From contig NZ_CAIJDP010000065.1 in NCBI RefSeq assembly GCF_903819435.1, positions 1 through 57,026 on the forward strand: a stretch of DNA of 57,026 nt. Direction: 5' to 3'. The notes below the pieces were generated by a model. It searched no databases, was not told the origin of the DNA, and worked only from the letters and a program-made list of their open reading frames with translations. Position numbers and translations under genes: made by a program. Below are positions 1 through 8,757 of the stretch, piece by piece. The stretch's first letter is position 1, and the number at the start of each line of letters is the position of its first letter. Origin of the DNA: Flavobacterium salmonis. Lineage in GTDB: Bacteria > Bacteroidota > Bacteroidia > Flavobacteriales > Flavobacteriaceae.

Positions 1-1130
1 TCTGCTGCTAATTTCGCTTTAAGAGCTTCTGCATCAGCTTTTGCTTTAGCGTCTGCTGCAAGTTTGGCCTGAAGGGCTTCTGCATCAGCTTTAGCTTTCG
101 CATCTGCTGCAAGTTTGGCCTGAAGAGCTTCTGCATCAGCTTTTGCTTTAGCGTCTGCTGCTAATTTCGCTTTAAGAGCTTCTGCATCAGCTTTTGCTTT
201 AGCGTCTGCTGCAAGTTTGGCCTGAAGGGCTTCTGCATCAGCTTTCGCTTTAGCTTTTGCTTCCTCAGCTAATTTTAACTGTTTTGCTTCTTGTTCTGCT
301 TTTGCTTTATTAGTTGCTTCTGCATCAGCTTTAACTTTAGCATCAGCAAGTAATTTCGCTTGTAATGCTTCCATATCAGCTTTTGCTTTGGCATCAGCAA
401 CAAGTTTAGCCTGTAACGCTTCTGCATCGGCTTTCGCTTTAGCATCGGCTGCAAGTTTTATTTTAAGGGCTTCTGCATCAGCTTTTGCTTTAGCATCAGC
501 AACAAGTTTGGCCTGTAACGCTTCAGCATCAGCCTTTGCCTTGGCTTCTGCAGCAATTCTGGCTTGTCTCTCTTCTGCATCTACTTTTAATTTAGCTTCA
601 GCAGCTAATCTTTCCTTTTCTGCTAATAATGCAGCTGTTCTGGCTTTAGCATCAGCAGCAGCCTTAGCTTTGATTGCTGCATCTTTCGCAGCTTTTGTTT
701 TAGCTTCAGCCGCAGCTTTAGCTTTTGATTCTGCAGCTATTCTGGCTTGTAATGCATCTGAATCGGCTTTTGCTTTAGCATCAGCAGCTATGATAGATTG
801 CAAATCTGCAGCTTCTGTTTTTGCCTTGGCTTCTGCTTTACGTTTAGCCTCTTCTGCATCAGCTTTGGCTCTGGCTTCTGCTAATAATTTCGATTTAGTA
901 GCCTCTGCATCGGCTTTAATTTTGTTTTCTGCTGCTAATTTGATTTTTAATGCTTCTGCATCGGCTTTAGCCTTATTATCAGCATCTAATTTTGCTTTTG
1001 CTGCTGCTTCTGCATCTGCCTTAACTTTTTCTGCAGCAGCTAATCTAACTTTCTGTGCCTCAGCATCAGCTTTTGCTTTTGCTTCTGCAGCTAATTTTGC
1101 TTTTGTAGCACCATCTACTCTTGTAACAGT
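1..1130 (-). repeat. 51-bp tandem repeat encoding a 17-residue Ala-rich unit
   Basis: The motif tctgctgc recurs at 1, 52, 103, 154 and 205, an exact 51-bp period. Units from about 255 to 1130 are more diverged but keep the pattern. Read on the minus strand the unit is ADAKAKADAEALKAKLA, with K/Q and A/V alternatives. The near-identical units at the left are the youngest, so the array probably expands at its 3' end. The composition predicts a long charged alpha helix. Confidence 0.9.
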
Positions 1131-2123
1131 AGGAGTCGATTTTTTTGCTATTACAGGTTTTGGTTTTGAAGTATCTATTAAAGAACCTTCTTCATCATCT
1201 CCATAATAGTATCTTGTATTTTTAAATTTGTACGCAATAACAAATTCATGAGAAGCTCCTAAATTTGTGAAATTACCTAAACCTCTTTCATAATTGTATT
1301 CAATTGCGATATTAGCTGTTATGTTAACTCCTAATCCACCGGAAAGACCATATAGAGTATTATAACCTACTTGTGCCCAAATTCCCTGAGGCATAGTAAG
1401 CATGGCAAGTCCAGAAATAATCGTATTGTCTTTTTTAATTTCTGTTTTTACAATTCCTGAAAATTTACTTTGATCAAAAAATCCGTAACTGTCTATGTAG
1501 CCTGTGTACATAGCATGCAGTTGAATGGCTTTTTCAGGATCGTCTTTTACCATTCCAGAACCAAAATTATACAGTACCAAATTATTCATGGATAATCCGA
1601 AATCAAGAAAAGCAGTTCCGTAATTAATACCTGGATTTATAGCAATTAAAGTATTTGATGGATAATCAGTATCTAATACTACATCATCAGATATTATTTT
1701 TCCTTTGTCTAAACCACTTTGATAAGCACCAACGTTTAATCCAAAAGTTAAATTACTGTCTTCCTGTAGAACAATATTATGGGCAAAATTGACAACTCCT
1801 CCAAAAACGGTCATTAAACCGTAATTTTGCTGAAACAAACCTATAGCATAACCATCATTTTCTTTTAAACGTCCTGAATAATTAAAAAGGTAAGTATTAG
1901 GTGCATCATCAAATTGTACGTATTGTCTTTTATTATAAAAACTTACCATTGGGTTTTGCTCACGAACAAAACTGAATGTTGGGTTGATTAAATATCTATT
2001 AAACTTTAATGAATTTCGGACAGGTAATGAAAACGAAACAACTCCATTCTCATTTGTATCCTGAGAATAGAGTAAATGTGATGTACCGCATAATAAAGTT
2101 AAGAATAGTAAAAATTTCTTCAT
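1..2123 (-). CDS. PorP/SprF-like outer-membrane protein with Ala-rich repeat tail (partial, 3' end off window)
   Basis: The reading frame stays open from the ATG at 2123 to the left edge (707 codons) with no stop. It starts with a signal peptide (MKKFLLFLTLLCG, later YSQD). Residues 20-310 look like a PorP/SprF-type beta barrel, with the usual N-terminal phrase on the pattern RYLINPTFSFVREQNP. From about residue 330 to the edge it becomes an Ala/Lys/Asp/Glu repeat of 17 residues. PorP/SprF proteins of the type IX secretion system hold or help export type B CTD cargo at the cell surface. The gene starts 1 nt after the stop of a type B cargo gene, which fits a dedicated partner pair. In other such fusions the tail leads to a periplasmic OmpA-like domain, but that part is not in this window. 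The family call is from pattern recognition. Confidence 0.8.
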   Translation of the reverse strand, partial: MKKFLLFLTLLCGTSHLLYSQDTNENGVVSFSLPVRNSLKFNRYLINPTFSFVREQNPMVSFYNKRQYVQFDDAPNTYLFNYSGRLKENDGYAIGLFQQNYGLMTVFGGVVNFAHNIVLQEDSNLTFGLNVGAYQSGLDKGKIISDDVVLDTDYPSNTLIAINPGINYGTAFLDFGLSMNNLVLYNFGSGMVKDDPEKAIQLHAMYTGYIDSYGFFDQSKFSGIVKTEIKKDNTIISGLAMLTMPQGIWAQVGYNTLYGLSGGLGVNITANIAIEYNYERGLGNFTNLGASHEFVIAYKFKNTRYYYGDDEEGSLIDTSKPKPVIAKKSTPTVTRVDGATKAKLAAEAKAKADAEAQKVRLAAAEKVKADAEAAAKAKLDADNKAKADAEALKIKLAAENKIKADAEATKSKLLAEARAKADAEEAKRKAEAKAKTEAADLQSIIAADAKAKADSDALQARIAAESKAKAAAEAKTKAAKDAAIKAKAAADAKARTAALLAEKERLAAEAKLKVDAEERQARIAAEAKAKADAEALQAKLVADAKAKADAEALKIKLAADAKAKADAEALQAKLVADAKAKADMEALQAKLLADAKVKADAEATNKAKAEQEAKQLKLAEEAKAKAKADAEALQAKLAADAKAKADAEALKAKLAADAKAKADAEALQAKLAADAKAKADAEALQAKLAADAKAKADAEALKAKLAA

Positions 2124-2124
2124 A

Positions 2125-3594
2125 TTATTTCAGCACCGTTATTGATCCTTTTTTTTCACCTGCATCGCCTTTAATAACATAGTAATATACCGGATTTACA
2201 TTTTTAATATCTAATCCTGTCTGTGGCCAATCACCCTGATAATTGACAACGTCCAGAACCTTTTCGCCACTTGAGCTTATAATTATAACCTTTGTGCTTT
2301 CATTTCTATAAACATCAGGAATATTCCAATATGGAGAATCACTTAGCTTAATGATATTTGGAATTACTGTAGCATTACCCGCTGGTCCGTTAACTTTAAA
2401 ACTAAATTCTTTTGTAGAAATACACCCACCTGCCTGAGAAACTTTTACTTTATATTTTCCTCTAAAAGATATTAAATAAGTATCAGTAGTTGCTCCTGCA
2501 ATAAGATTACCATTCAAATACCATTCATAAGTTGGGTTTGAAGCATCATCTGTTACAGTGACACTTAAAGTTTCACCTTCGTCGATAGATGTTTCATCAG
2601 CAACATCAATACTAGCATCGAAACTATTCCGTATCAGATTTATACTTCCTGAACCCGAACAGCCGCCAAAATTAATATCTACTGTATAAACTCCTGATTC
2701 AATAGTACTGTATGTCCTGCTAGTTGCTCCTGCAATTACAGAACCATCTTTTTTCCATATATAGCTATTTCCACCACCAGTAGCAGTCAGGATAGTGTTA
2801 CTTCCGTTTGCACAAAAAGGATTTCCTAAACTGGAGCTAATAGTTGTAGATGAACCTGATCCGGATGCGCTCGTTACAGTAACACGATTAGAACTAAAAT
2901 TAACATCTGAGCATACTCCATAATCCAACTCCGCATAATAGCTTCCAGTAGCATTAACAGTCAAAATTTTATCACTTTGTCCTGAAATTAATACGTCATC
3001 TTTATACCATTTGTATTTAAGGTTTGGATAATTTGCCGGAGATGAATTAGTTGTATTTGGTGTCGGATTATCAACAGAAAGAGTCAGGCTTCCTCCTGAA
3101 CAAAATGTTGCAGAAGTGCCTTGATTATTAATTGTAAATGCTTTTACATAATCTTTGTAGTATACTGCAAAAGAAGTTGCGTTAGCAAAATTTCTAATTC
3201 TTGTACTATTTATTCCTTTGTTACTTCTAACTCTTATGCTATAATTATTAGATCCTTTGATTCCGGCAGGAATAGCAAATTTTATTGTTTGCTGAGTTAC
3301 AGAAGGATTAGTTACATCTAATTTTGTAGCAAGAATTGGAGTCGAAGTTACAAATACTCCGTTCTCATCACTTAATTCTACATCAAAAACGACATCTGAA
3401 GAGAAATCGCTATATGTTAAGGTCACATTATACTCATTAAAGGGTATGCCGCTTACTATATCTCCTGCGCAAATATTTACAAAATCAAACTTACTGGCTG
3501 AAATTGTTTGCGCATTAGAATGGTAAACGGTAAATAAAAATACTCCTGAAAAAAGTAATGTTTTTATCAGAGAAAGAGTAGTTTTTTGCATCAT
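2125..3594 (-). CDS. secreted Ig-like repeat protein with type B T9SS C-terminal domain
   Basis: The 489-residue product has an N-terminal signal peptide (cleavage after SNAQ). It carries three Ig-like modules with the pattern Y-x-W-x-x-[DN]-G at about residues 195-235, 275-315 and 355-395. Residues 410-489 resemble the gliding-motility-associated (type B, CHU_C) sorting domain: a VIPNI start, then a strand pair and VYYYVIKGDAGEKKGSITVLK at the end. The usual TPNGDGIND loop is replaced by SDSPYWNIPDVYR, so this is a diverged version. Its start overlaps the stop of the upstream gene by 4 nt (ATGA), and its stop is 1 nt from the PorP/SprF-like gene, so the three are translationally coupled. It is probably exported by T9SS and displayed through that partner. 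The binding target is unknown. Confidence 0.8.
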   Translation of the reverse strand: MMQKTTLSLIKTLLFSGVFLFTVYHSNAQTISASKFDFVNICAGDIVSGIPFNEYNVTLTYSDFSSDVVFDVELSDENGVFVTSTPILATKLDVTNPSVTQQTIKFAIPAGIKGSNNYSIRVRSNKGINSTRIRNFANATSFAVYYKDYVKAFTINNQGTSATFCSGGSLTLSVDNPTPNTTNSSPANYPNLKYKWYKDDVLISGQSDKILTVNATGSYYAELDYGVCSDVNFSSNRVTVTSASGSGSSTTISSSLGNPFCANGSNTILTATGGGNSYIWKKDGSVIAGATSRTYSTIESGVYTVDINFGGCSGSGSINLIRNSFDASIDVADETSIDEGETLSVTVTDDASNPTYEWYLNGNLIAGATTDTYLISFRGKYKVKVSQAGGCISTKEFSFKVNGPAGNATVIPNIIKLSDSPYWNIPDVYRNESTKVIIISSSGEKVLDVVNYQGDWPQTGLDIKNVNPVYYYVIKGDAGEKKGSITVLK

Positions 3595-4013
3595 ATAGTA
3601 CGAATTCTTGCTAAGTCTATATCTTCAAAAAACAAAATGTCTATAAAAGTTTCAGAAAAGTCATATTTATAATTCTCAATAATATCTTTTGCAAGAACAG
3701 AATAAGATGAGATTTTTTTTGATTCTTTTTCTGAATTGACAGCTCTATTTGTTTTGTCAATTCTTTCAGCTTCTACAGCAAAGCTACCCTTGGGGATGGA
3801 TAGCTCTACTATAAACTGTTTAGAATACTCTAAATCAATTACAGATGTAATTTCCGTTATTTGGTTTAAATTTTTTAAAGTATGATCTTGTTGACCAACA
3901 GCAACATTTGAATTTATAGGTTTTTCAATTTTGCATTGGGCATATAAACTTAACGATAAAGGGGAAACCAAAAATATTGTATATATAAAATACTTTTTAA
4001 TACTTGGGGCCAT
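3591..4013 (-). CDS. small exported protein of unknown function
   Basis: The 140-residue product has a typical signal peptide ending at LYAQ; the following Cys lacks a proper lipobox, so it is likely soluble. The mature part is mixed alpha/beta with a pattern EYSKQFIVELSIPKGSFAVEAE suggestive of beta strands. I do not recognise a family. It is the first gene of a tightly packed operon with the type B CTD protein (4-nt ATGA overlap) and the PorP/SprF-like protein. It may therefore be an accessory of that surface complex; this is inferred from position only. Confidence 0.7.
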   Translation of the reverse strand: MAPSIKKYFIYTIFLVSPLSLSLYAQCKIEKPINSNVAVGQQDHTLKNLNQITEITSVIDLEYSKQFIVELSIPKGSFAVEAERIDKTNRAVNSEKESKKISSYSVLAKDIIENYKYDFSETFIDILFFEDIDLARIRTI

Positions 4014-4117
4014 ATTCTATTTGATCTTTATTTGGGTCCTGTCTTAAGACATATACATAAATTGTCTGGGGACTTTTATTAATAAAATTTACGCTTTGAA
4101 ATAAAAATCTAAATCTA

Positions 4118-5410
4118 TTATCTATTACCGCTTGAAGCAGTAATTTTTCCTAATTGAAGTCTGAAATCTGGTTTTTTTGGATTAAAAATATCTATAAAAG
4201 TTTCTTTGTTATCACTTTGAGAGTATACGTTAAAAAACACACTGTTACCATACCAACTCTCTAAATCTTCATTGTTAGAATTGAATTCTGTAAATATATT
4301 ACCTTTACATAGGTTGAAAAACATTTCTTCAAATTTAATTTTCTTGAGATTAGCATCGTTAATTTCTGTTTTACTATCTAATAAAACTGCAGGATTAAAA
4401 CCTGAAATTACACTACGTTTTATTTCCAATGAAGCATTTTCAGCAATATATACAGCTTCTTTTACTAAACCTGACTGAATATCTGCATTTATATTTTCAC
4501 TATCATTAAGCATTGTAATGTTTGATGCTACAACTAAAGTTTGTTTTTTAGTAAAATCTGTTTCACTCTTTTTCTCATATGAAGCAACTTCTAAACAACG
4601 GGATCCATCTTTGTTACTTGATAAGTAAGAAGATCTTACTGCAAGTGAGTTATGCAAACGACATTGAACTCCTTGAGTAAACTTATAATCATCATTGATA
4701 GATTTATAAGAAACTAATTTAGTAGCATTAAGATCTCCTCCAAAAAATCCAAATGAATCTCCTGCAGAATAACTTACCATTACATTTTCTAAGATTGTTT
4801 TATTTCCAACACCAGCAAGTGTTAGACCATTGAAAGTTCCTGAACCTTTTACTTTTTTACCGGCAAATTCAATTCTTACAAATCTTAATATCCCTGAGTT
4901 TCCTGCAACATTATCACCACCATAAGTAGTTTTTGTAGGATCAAGATCTAAATTATAAGAACCAACATTTCCAAATTTATTAATCGGAGCATCGCCAAGA
5001 ATCACAATACCTCCCCAGTCACCAGCTTTTTTCTGACTTCTGTTAGAAGTAAATACAATTGGGTCAGTCTCTAAACCGTCTGCAATAATTGATGCACCTT
5101 TTGTGACTACCAATGTTCCTTTTGTTTCGAAATCACCGATAATTAATGTTCCCGGCTCAATTGATAAAACAGCATTGTTAGTAATATAAACATTTCCCTG
5201 CAAAACATAAATGTTTTTCTTAAGCAGTTTTGTGTTTGTTGAAATGTTTCCAGCTAAAATTTGGTTGGCTTCACCGTATTCAACTTTGTTAGGCTTAAAT
5301 TCGGTCCAGTTATTCAACCAATTGTTGTAGCCCATAATTCCTTTTTCTTGTTGAGCACTCATACTTGCAACTGTCAAAAGAACGCAGATAATTTGAGTAA
5401 ATTTTTTCAT
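4118..5410 (-). CDS. exported right-handed beta-helix protein
   Basis: The 430-residue product starts with a signal peptide (MKKFTQIICVLLTVASMSAQ). Residues 60-260 have short repeating strands of the parallel beta-helix type, including VLSIEPGTLIIGD, GTLVVTKGASIIAD and a GDWGGIVILGDAPIN segment that is common in Bacteroidetes exported beta-helix proteins. I see no type A or B sorting domain at the C terminus (it ends KITASSGNR). The export route and ligand are unknown. It may be co-transcribed with the genes at 4013-1, from which it is separated by about 100 nt. Confidence 0.7.
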   Translation of the reverse strand: MKKFTQIICVLLTVASMSAQQEKGIMGYNNWLNNWTEFKPNKVEYGEANQILAGNISTNTKLLKKNIYVLQGNVYITNNAVLSIEPGTLIIGDFETKGTLVVTKGASIIADGLETDPIVFTSNRSQKKAGDWGGIVILGDAPINKFGNVGSYNLDLDPTKTTYGGDNVAGNSGILRFVRIEFAGKKVKGSGTFNGLTLAGVGNKTILENVMVSYSAGDSFGFFGGDLNATKLVSYKSINDDYKFTQGVQCRLHNSLAVRSSYLSSNKDGSRCLEVASYEKKSETDFTKKQTLVVASNITMLNDSENINADIQSGLVKEAVYIAENASLEIKRSVISGFNPAVLLDSKTEINDANLKKIKFEEMFFNLCKGNIFTEFNSNNEDLESWYGNSVFFNVYSQSDNKETFIDIFNPKKPDFRLQLGKITASSGNR

Positions 5411-5520
5411 GATAAGGGGGTATTAGGGTTAATAATAAATTTGGGTATGCGTAAATTATAAAAACTCATCCCGCGTTTTCCAAAAAAATCAGAATACATC
5501 GAGAACGAGCTGTTTTTAAT

Positions 5521-5579
5521 ACCCTTTTTAAAATGCTAAATGAAATTTAATCCATTTACGTAAACATTTTAAAAAGGGT
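5521..5579. other. 15-bp inverted repeat with 29-nt loop
   Basis: ACCCTTTTTAAAATG at 5521-5535 is perfectly complementary to CATTTTAAAAAGGGT at 5565-5579. It lies between the stop of the 5599-6051 gene and the start of the beta-helix gene, both on the minus strand. There is no U tract after either arm, so it is either a poor terminator or a regulatory/mRNA-stability hairpin. Confidence 0.6.
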
Positions 5580-5598
5580 TTCAAAAATATTTAAAAAA

Positions 5599-6051
5599 TT
5601 ACATTTCGTTCAATTCGTTGAATTCATGTAAAGATTTCAATGTTCCTTCGTAAAATAAAATTGCTGCTATTAAATTTGCCTTGTCTGAATAAGGCATCAT
5701 TTTTCTTTGAAAATCTACAGTAGTATCTAAAAATGCACTAGTTCCTAAAGCTTGATTTTCTAAAGATTTTTTGTGTTCATTATCGTCTGGTATACCTAAG
5801 TCTGCCATAGTAACACCAGGTTTGGTAACCAAAGCAATGTAAGGAAGTGTTTTTACTAAAACTTTAATACGCTCAATATACAACTCTAATAATTCTCCTT
5901 TTTGCATTCCACTCAATTCCTTTTGATCGTGATATTTACGAATAAGAGCTGTAGTACTAATGATACTGCGAGGAGCATTTTTAGCCTGGGCATTTATAGC
6001 CCCTGTAGTAAATAAAAAAAATGCACTTAAAAAAATAATTTTCCCTTTCAT
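5599..6051 (-). CDS. small exported helical protein of unknown function
   Basis: The 150-residue product has a signal peptide ending at INAQ. The mature region is predicted mostly alpha helical, with regularly spaced Leu/Ile (for example GELLELYIERIKVLVKTLP). There are no Cys residues and no motif I recognise. It precedes the exported beta-helix gene on the same strand, with a hairpin between them. Confidence 0.65.
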   Translation of the reverse strand: MKGKIIFLSAFFLFTTGAINAQAKNAPRSIISTTALIRKYHDQKELSGMQKGELLELYIERIKVLVKTLPYIALVTKPGVTMADLGIPDDNEHKKSLENQALGTSAFLDTTVDFQRKMMPYSDKANLIAAILFYEGTLKSLHEFNELNEM

Positions 6052-6499
6052 AGATTCTTATTAAAAGTTCGTTGTTGATGAAAACAAAAATATATAAATT
6101 AACTTAATCTGCAACTTTAATATTTTTTTTTTTAAAAAAAAGACTTAAAAAAAACTTAAAATCATGTTTTTATATCAGTAAAATATGCCCTTAACGTCTA
6201 TTACTGTTTCATTATATCAAGGCCTTTTTATGTAAGATTTTTATTTGGATTTAGAAAAAAATGATGTTTGTATGTTGAACAAAATATCAAAAAAAAACAT
6301 GATTTGATCTTGGATCTGAAAAAACTATTAACAAAAAATTCTTAATATCTCTTCGAAATAACATCAATGTTAACAAAACTTAAGAGAATAAAAATTAACA
6401 ATTAAGTTAAAAACAAATTACACAACTAGAAATTAAATGAATAAATAAAGTTTAATTTATAATTTTTTTGACTCTCTCATTTTCTTATATCTTTGCTCT
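6052..6499. other. AT-rich divergent intergenic region
   Basis: These 448 nt separate a minus-strand exported-protein gene from holB. The stretch is very AT-rich with several A/T tracts. Its only clear element is the holB promoter at its right end. I see no ORF or strong hairpin. Confidence 0.5.
6468..6495 (+). promoter_or_regulatory. Bacteroidetes-type promoter of holB, leaderless
   Basis: TTG at 6468-6470 is followed 17 nt later by TATCTTTG at 6488-6495, matching the known Flavobacterium consensus TTG-N17-23-TAnnTTTG. The box ends only 4 nt before the ATG at 6500, so the transcript would be leaderless or nearly so. Confidence 0.7.
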
Positions 6500-7648
6500 A
6501 TGCAATTTTCAGAAATTTTAGGTCAGGATTATATCAAAAGCCACTTAATAAAAAGTGCTTCTTCAGGGAGAATTCCTCATGCACAACTCTTCATTGGGCC
6601 AGAAGGAAGTGGTACATTATCGACTGCTATTGCTTATGCCCAATACATTTTATGCAATAACAAAGGGAATGAAAATTCAAATGGGAATGATTCCTGCAAT
6701 CTAAAATTTCAAAACATTTCTCATCCCGATTTACATTTTATCTATCCAACAGTAACAACTGAAGATGTTAAAACAAAACCCAAAAGTTTAGATTTCATTC
6801 AGGATTGGAGAAATTTTATTCAGGAAATGCCATATGGTGGCTTATTTGACTGGTATAAAATTTTGGGTGTACAAAACAAACAAGGTGAGATACGTGTAGA
6901 AGATGCTCAGGAAGTTTTAAAATCACTTTCGTTAAAATCATACGAAGGAGGATACAAAATCATGATTATCTGGATGGCCGATAAAATGAATATTGCAGCA
7001 TCAAATAAACTTTTGAAACTGCTGGAAGAACCATCTGATAAGACCATTTTTATTCTCATTTCTGAAAATGAAGAAGATATAATACAAACCATTCGATCAC
7101 GTTGTCAGGTAATTCACTTTAATGGCTTGCCTGAAAGAGTAATTTCTGAAGCGTTAATTTCTCAGGAAAATATAGATCAGAACTTAGCTAAAAAAATTGC
7201 ACATCAGGCTCAGGGAAATTTCAATAAAGCTATTTCTATCTTAAAAGAAGATGATTCCGAATATCCTTTTGAGCAATGGTTTGTCAATTGGGTCCGTGCT
7301 GCGTTCAGAGCTAAAGGAAATGCTGCCGCTATTCAGGACTTAATTTCCTGGAGTGAAGAAATTGCAGCTTTAGGTCGTGAAAGCCAGAAAAAATTCATTC
7401 ATTTTTGTATTGAAATGTTTCGTCAGGCTCTTTTATTGAATTATGAAGCTCCGGATTTAGTTTATATTGAACCAAAAGTGGACAAATTTAAACTGGAAAA
7501 TTTTGCTCCTTTTGTAAACGGAAACAACATCCACGATATTTTCAAAGAACTTTCAGATGCGATGTATCACATTGAAAGAAACGGAAATTCAAAAATAATT
7601 TTAACTGATTTATCTATAAAACTGACTCGTTTAATTCATAAAAAATAA
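6500..7648 (+). CDS. holB: DNA polymerase III delta-prime subunit
   Basis: This 382-residue clamp-loader subunit has the delta-prime layout: an AAA+ domain at about 1-210 and a C-terminal collar region. The P-loop position reads GPEGSGTL (33-40) without the essential Lys, and the Walker B position has no acidic pair, as expected for a non-hydrolysing delta-prime. The SRC motif at 200-202 supplies the arginine finger to the neighbouring ATPase subunit. LLKLLEEP (171-178) is a family signature. The zinc-binding Cys cluster is eroded, with only C52 and C66 remaining. It is part of the replisome and loads the beta clamp. It runs 7 nt ahead of the DoxX-like gene. Confidence 0.93.
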   Translation: MQFSEILGQDYIKSHLIKSASSGRIPHAQLFIGPEGSGTLSTAIAYAQYILCNNKGNENSNGNDSCNLKFQNISHPDLHFIYPTVTTEDVKTKPKSLDFIQDWRNFIQEMPYGGLFDWYKILGVQNKQGEIRVEDAQEVLKSLSLKSYEGGYKIMIIWMADKMNIAASNKLLKLLEEPSDKTIFILISENEEDIIQTIRSRCQVIHFNGLPERVISEALISQENIDQNLAKKIAHQAQGNFNKAISILKEDDSEYPFEQWFVNWVRAAFRAKGNAAAIQDLISWSEEIAALGRESQKKFIHFCIEMFRQALLLNYEAPDLVYIEPKVDKFKLENFAPFVNGNNIHDIFKELSDAMYHIERNGNSKIILTDLSIKLTRLIHKK

Positions 7649-7655
7649 TTTCCGT

Positions 7656-8039
7656 ATGAATAATGTTGCATCCATTTTACTATTAGCCTTTTTAGCCTTA
7701 ACTTTTTTACAATCAGGTTATGAGAAAATTTTTTACTGGAAAGATAATGTTAGCTGGCTCACAGAGCATTTTGCAAAAACAATATTAAAAAAACAAGTAC
7801 CACTCGCCTTACTTCATCTTTTAGTTTTAGAATTAATTTCCGGTGTTCTATGCGTGGTTGGTGCTATACAATTGTTAACAAACAGTGGTCGGGAATTTGG
7901 TTTTTATGGAGCTATCTTTTCCTGTATTTGTTTATTAATGATGCTTTTCGGACAACGATTAGCAAAAGATTATGATGGTGCAAGAACTATTGTAATCTAT
8001 TTTATTCCAGCCGTTATGGCTGTTTATTGGTTGAACTAA
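7656..8039 (+). CDS. DoxX-like membrane protein
   Basis: The 127-residue product has four predicted membrane segments (about 5-20, 48-70, 82-100 and 107-125). The order and the early FLQSGYEKIFYW phrase match the DoxX/SURF4-like family. Members are small inner-membrane proteins, in some bacteria linked to redox or quinone metabolism, but the activity of this one is unknown. It starts 7 nt after holB and is probably co-transcribed with it. Confidence 0.75.
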   Translation: MNNVASILLLAFLALTFLQSGYEKIFYWKDNVSWLTEHFAKTILKKQVPLALLHLLVLELISGVLCVVGAIQLLTNSGREFGFYGAIFSCICLLMMLFGQRLAKDYDGARTIVIYFIPAVMAVYWLN

Positions 8040-8074
8040 ATCAACACAATTATTTTAAATTTTATATCAAAAAA

Positions 8075-8587
8075 ATGAATCCAAAACATCCTTCAGAATC
8101 TTTGACAATATTAACCGACTTAGTTTTACCTAGCGAAACAAATCCTTTAAATAATCTTTTTGGAGGTGAATTATTAGCACGTATGGATCGTGCTGCCAGT
8201 ATTGCCGCAAGAAGACATTCACGAAGGATTACTGTTACCGCATCTGTGAACCATGTAGCTTTTAATAGAGCAATTCCATTAGGAAGTGTTGTAACTGTTG
8301 AAGCTAAAGTGTCCAGATCATTCAAAAGTTCTATGGAAATTTTTATTGATGTCTGGGTAGAAGATCGAGAATCCGGACTTAGAACAAAAGCCAACGAAGC
8401 CATATATACTTTTGTCGCTGTTGATGATACCGGCAGACCTGTAGAAGTAGCACCAATTGAACCAGAAACAGAAATTGAAAAACAACGTTTTGATGCTGCA
8501 TTACGTCGCAAGCAATTAAGTTTATTATTAGCAGGAAAAATAAAACCCGAAGATGCTACAGAATTGAAGGCTTTATTTATATCTTAA
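8075..8587 (+). CDS. hotdog-fold acyl-CoA thioesterase
   Basis: I place the start at the ATG at 8075 (MNPKHPSES, 170 residues). The frame extends upstream to 8027, but that would overlap the DoxX-like gene and add non-conserved residues. The segment NPLNNLFGGELLARMD (about 23-38) with the following AASIAARRHS is the catalytic helix region of the YciA/BACH acyl-CoA hydrolase family, where Asn/Asp act on the thioester. SVNHVAFNRAIPLGSVV follows as the central strand. It should hydrolyse fatty acyl-CoA to free acid and CoA in the cytoplasm. Chain-length preference cannot be read. Confidence 0.88.
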   Translation: MNPKHPSESLTILTDLVLPSETNPLNNLFGGELLARMDRAASIAARRHSRRITVTASVNHVAFNRAIPLGSVVTVEAKVSRSFKSSMEIFIDVWVEDRESGLRTKANEAIYTFVAVDDTGRPVEVAPIEPETEIEKQRFDAALRRKQLSLLLAGKIKPEDATELKALFIS

Positions 8588-8700
8588 AAATCTTACTTTT
8601 TAAGGTGTCATATTTGATTGCTACTTCAAAAAAAAGAAGTATTTTTACAAAATTACAAGCCATATAAATATAAATCAGAAGGTTATTGATTTTCTGATAG

Positions 8701-8708
8701 TATGTTTG
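8701..8708 (+). promoter_or_regulatory. -7 element upstream of recA
   Basis: TATGTTTG fits the TAnnTTTG -7 consensus and would give a transcript starting near 8713. No TTG lies at the proper upstream distance, so the support is partial. Confidence 0.4.
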
Positions 8709-8757
8709 AAAGAGAAGAATTATAAAAATTTAGATGAAAGAAAAAGAAAAAAAAGAG

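Noticed and set aside
388..1206. 272-codon plus-strand ORF rich in Ala/Ser
   Set aside because: It is the antisense shadow of the Ala-rich repeat gene; the repeat makes long frames on both strands.
8062..8511. 149-codon minus-strand ORF opposite the thioesterase gene
   Set aside because: Antisense shadow of a gene with clear family motifs.
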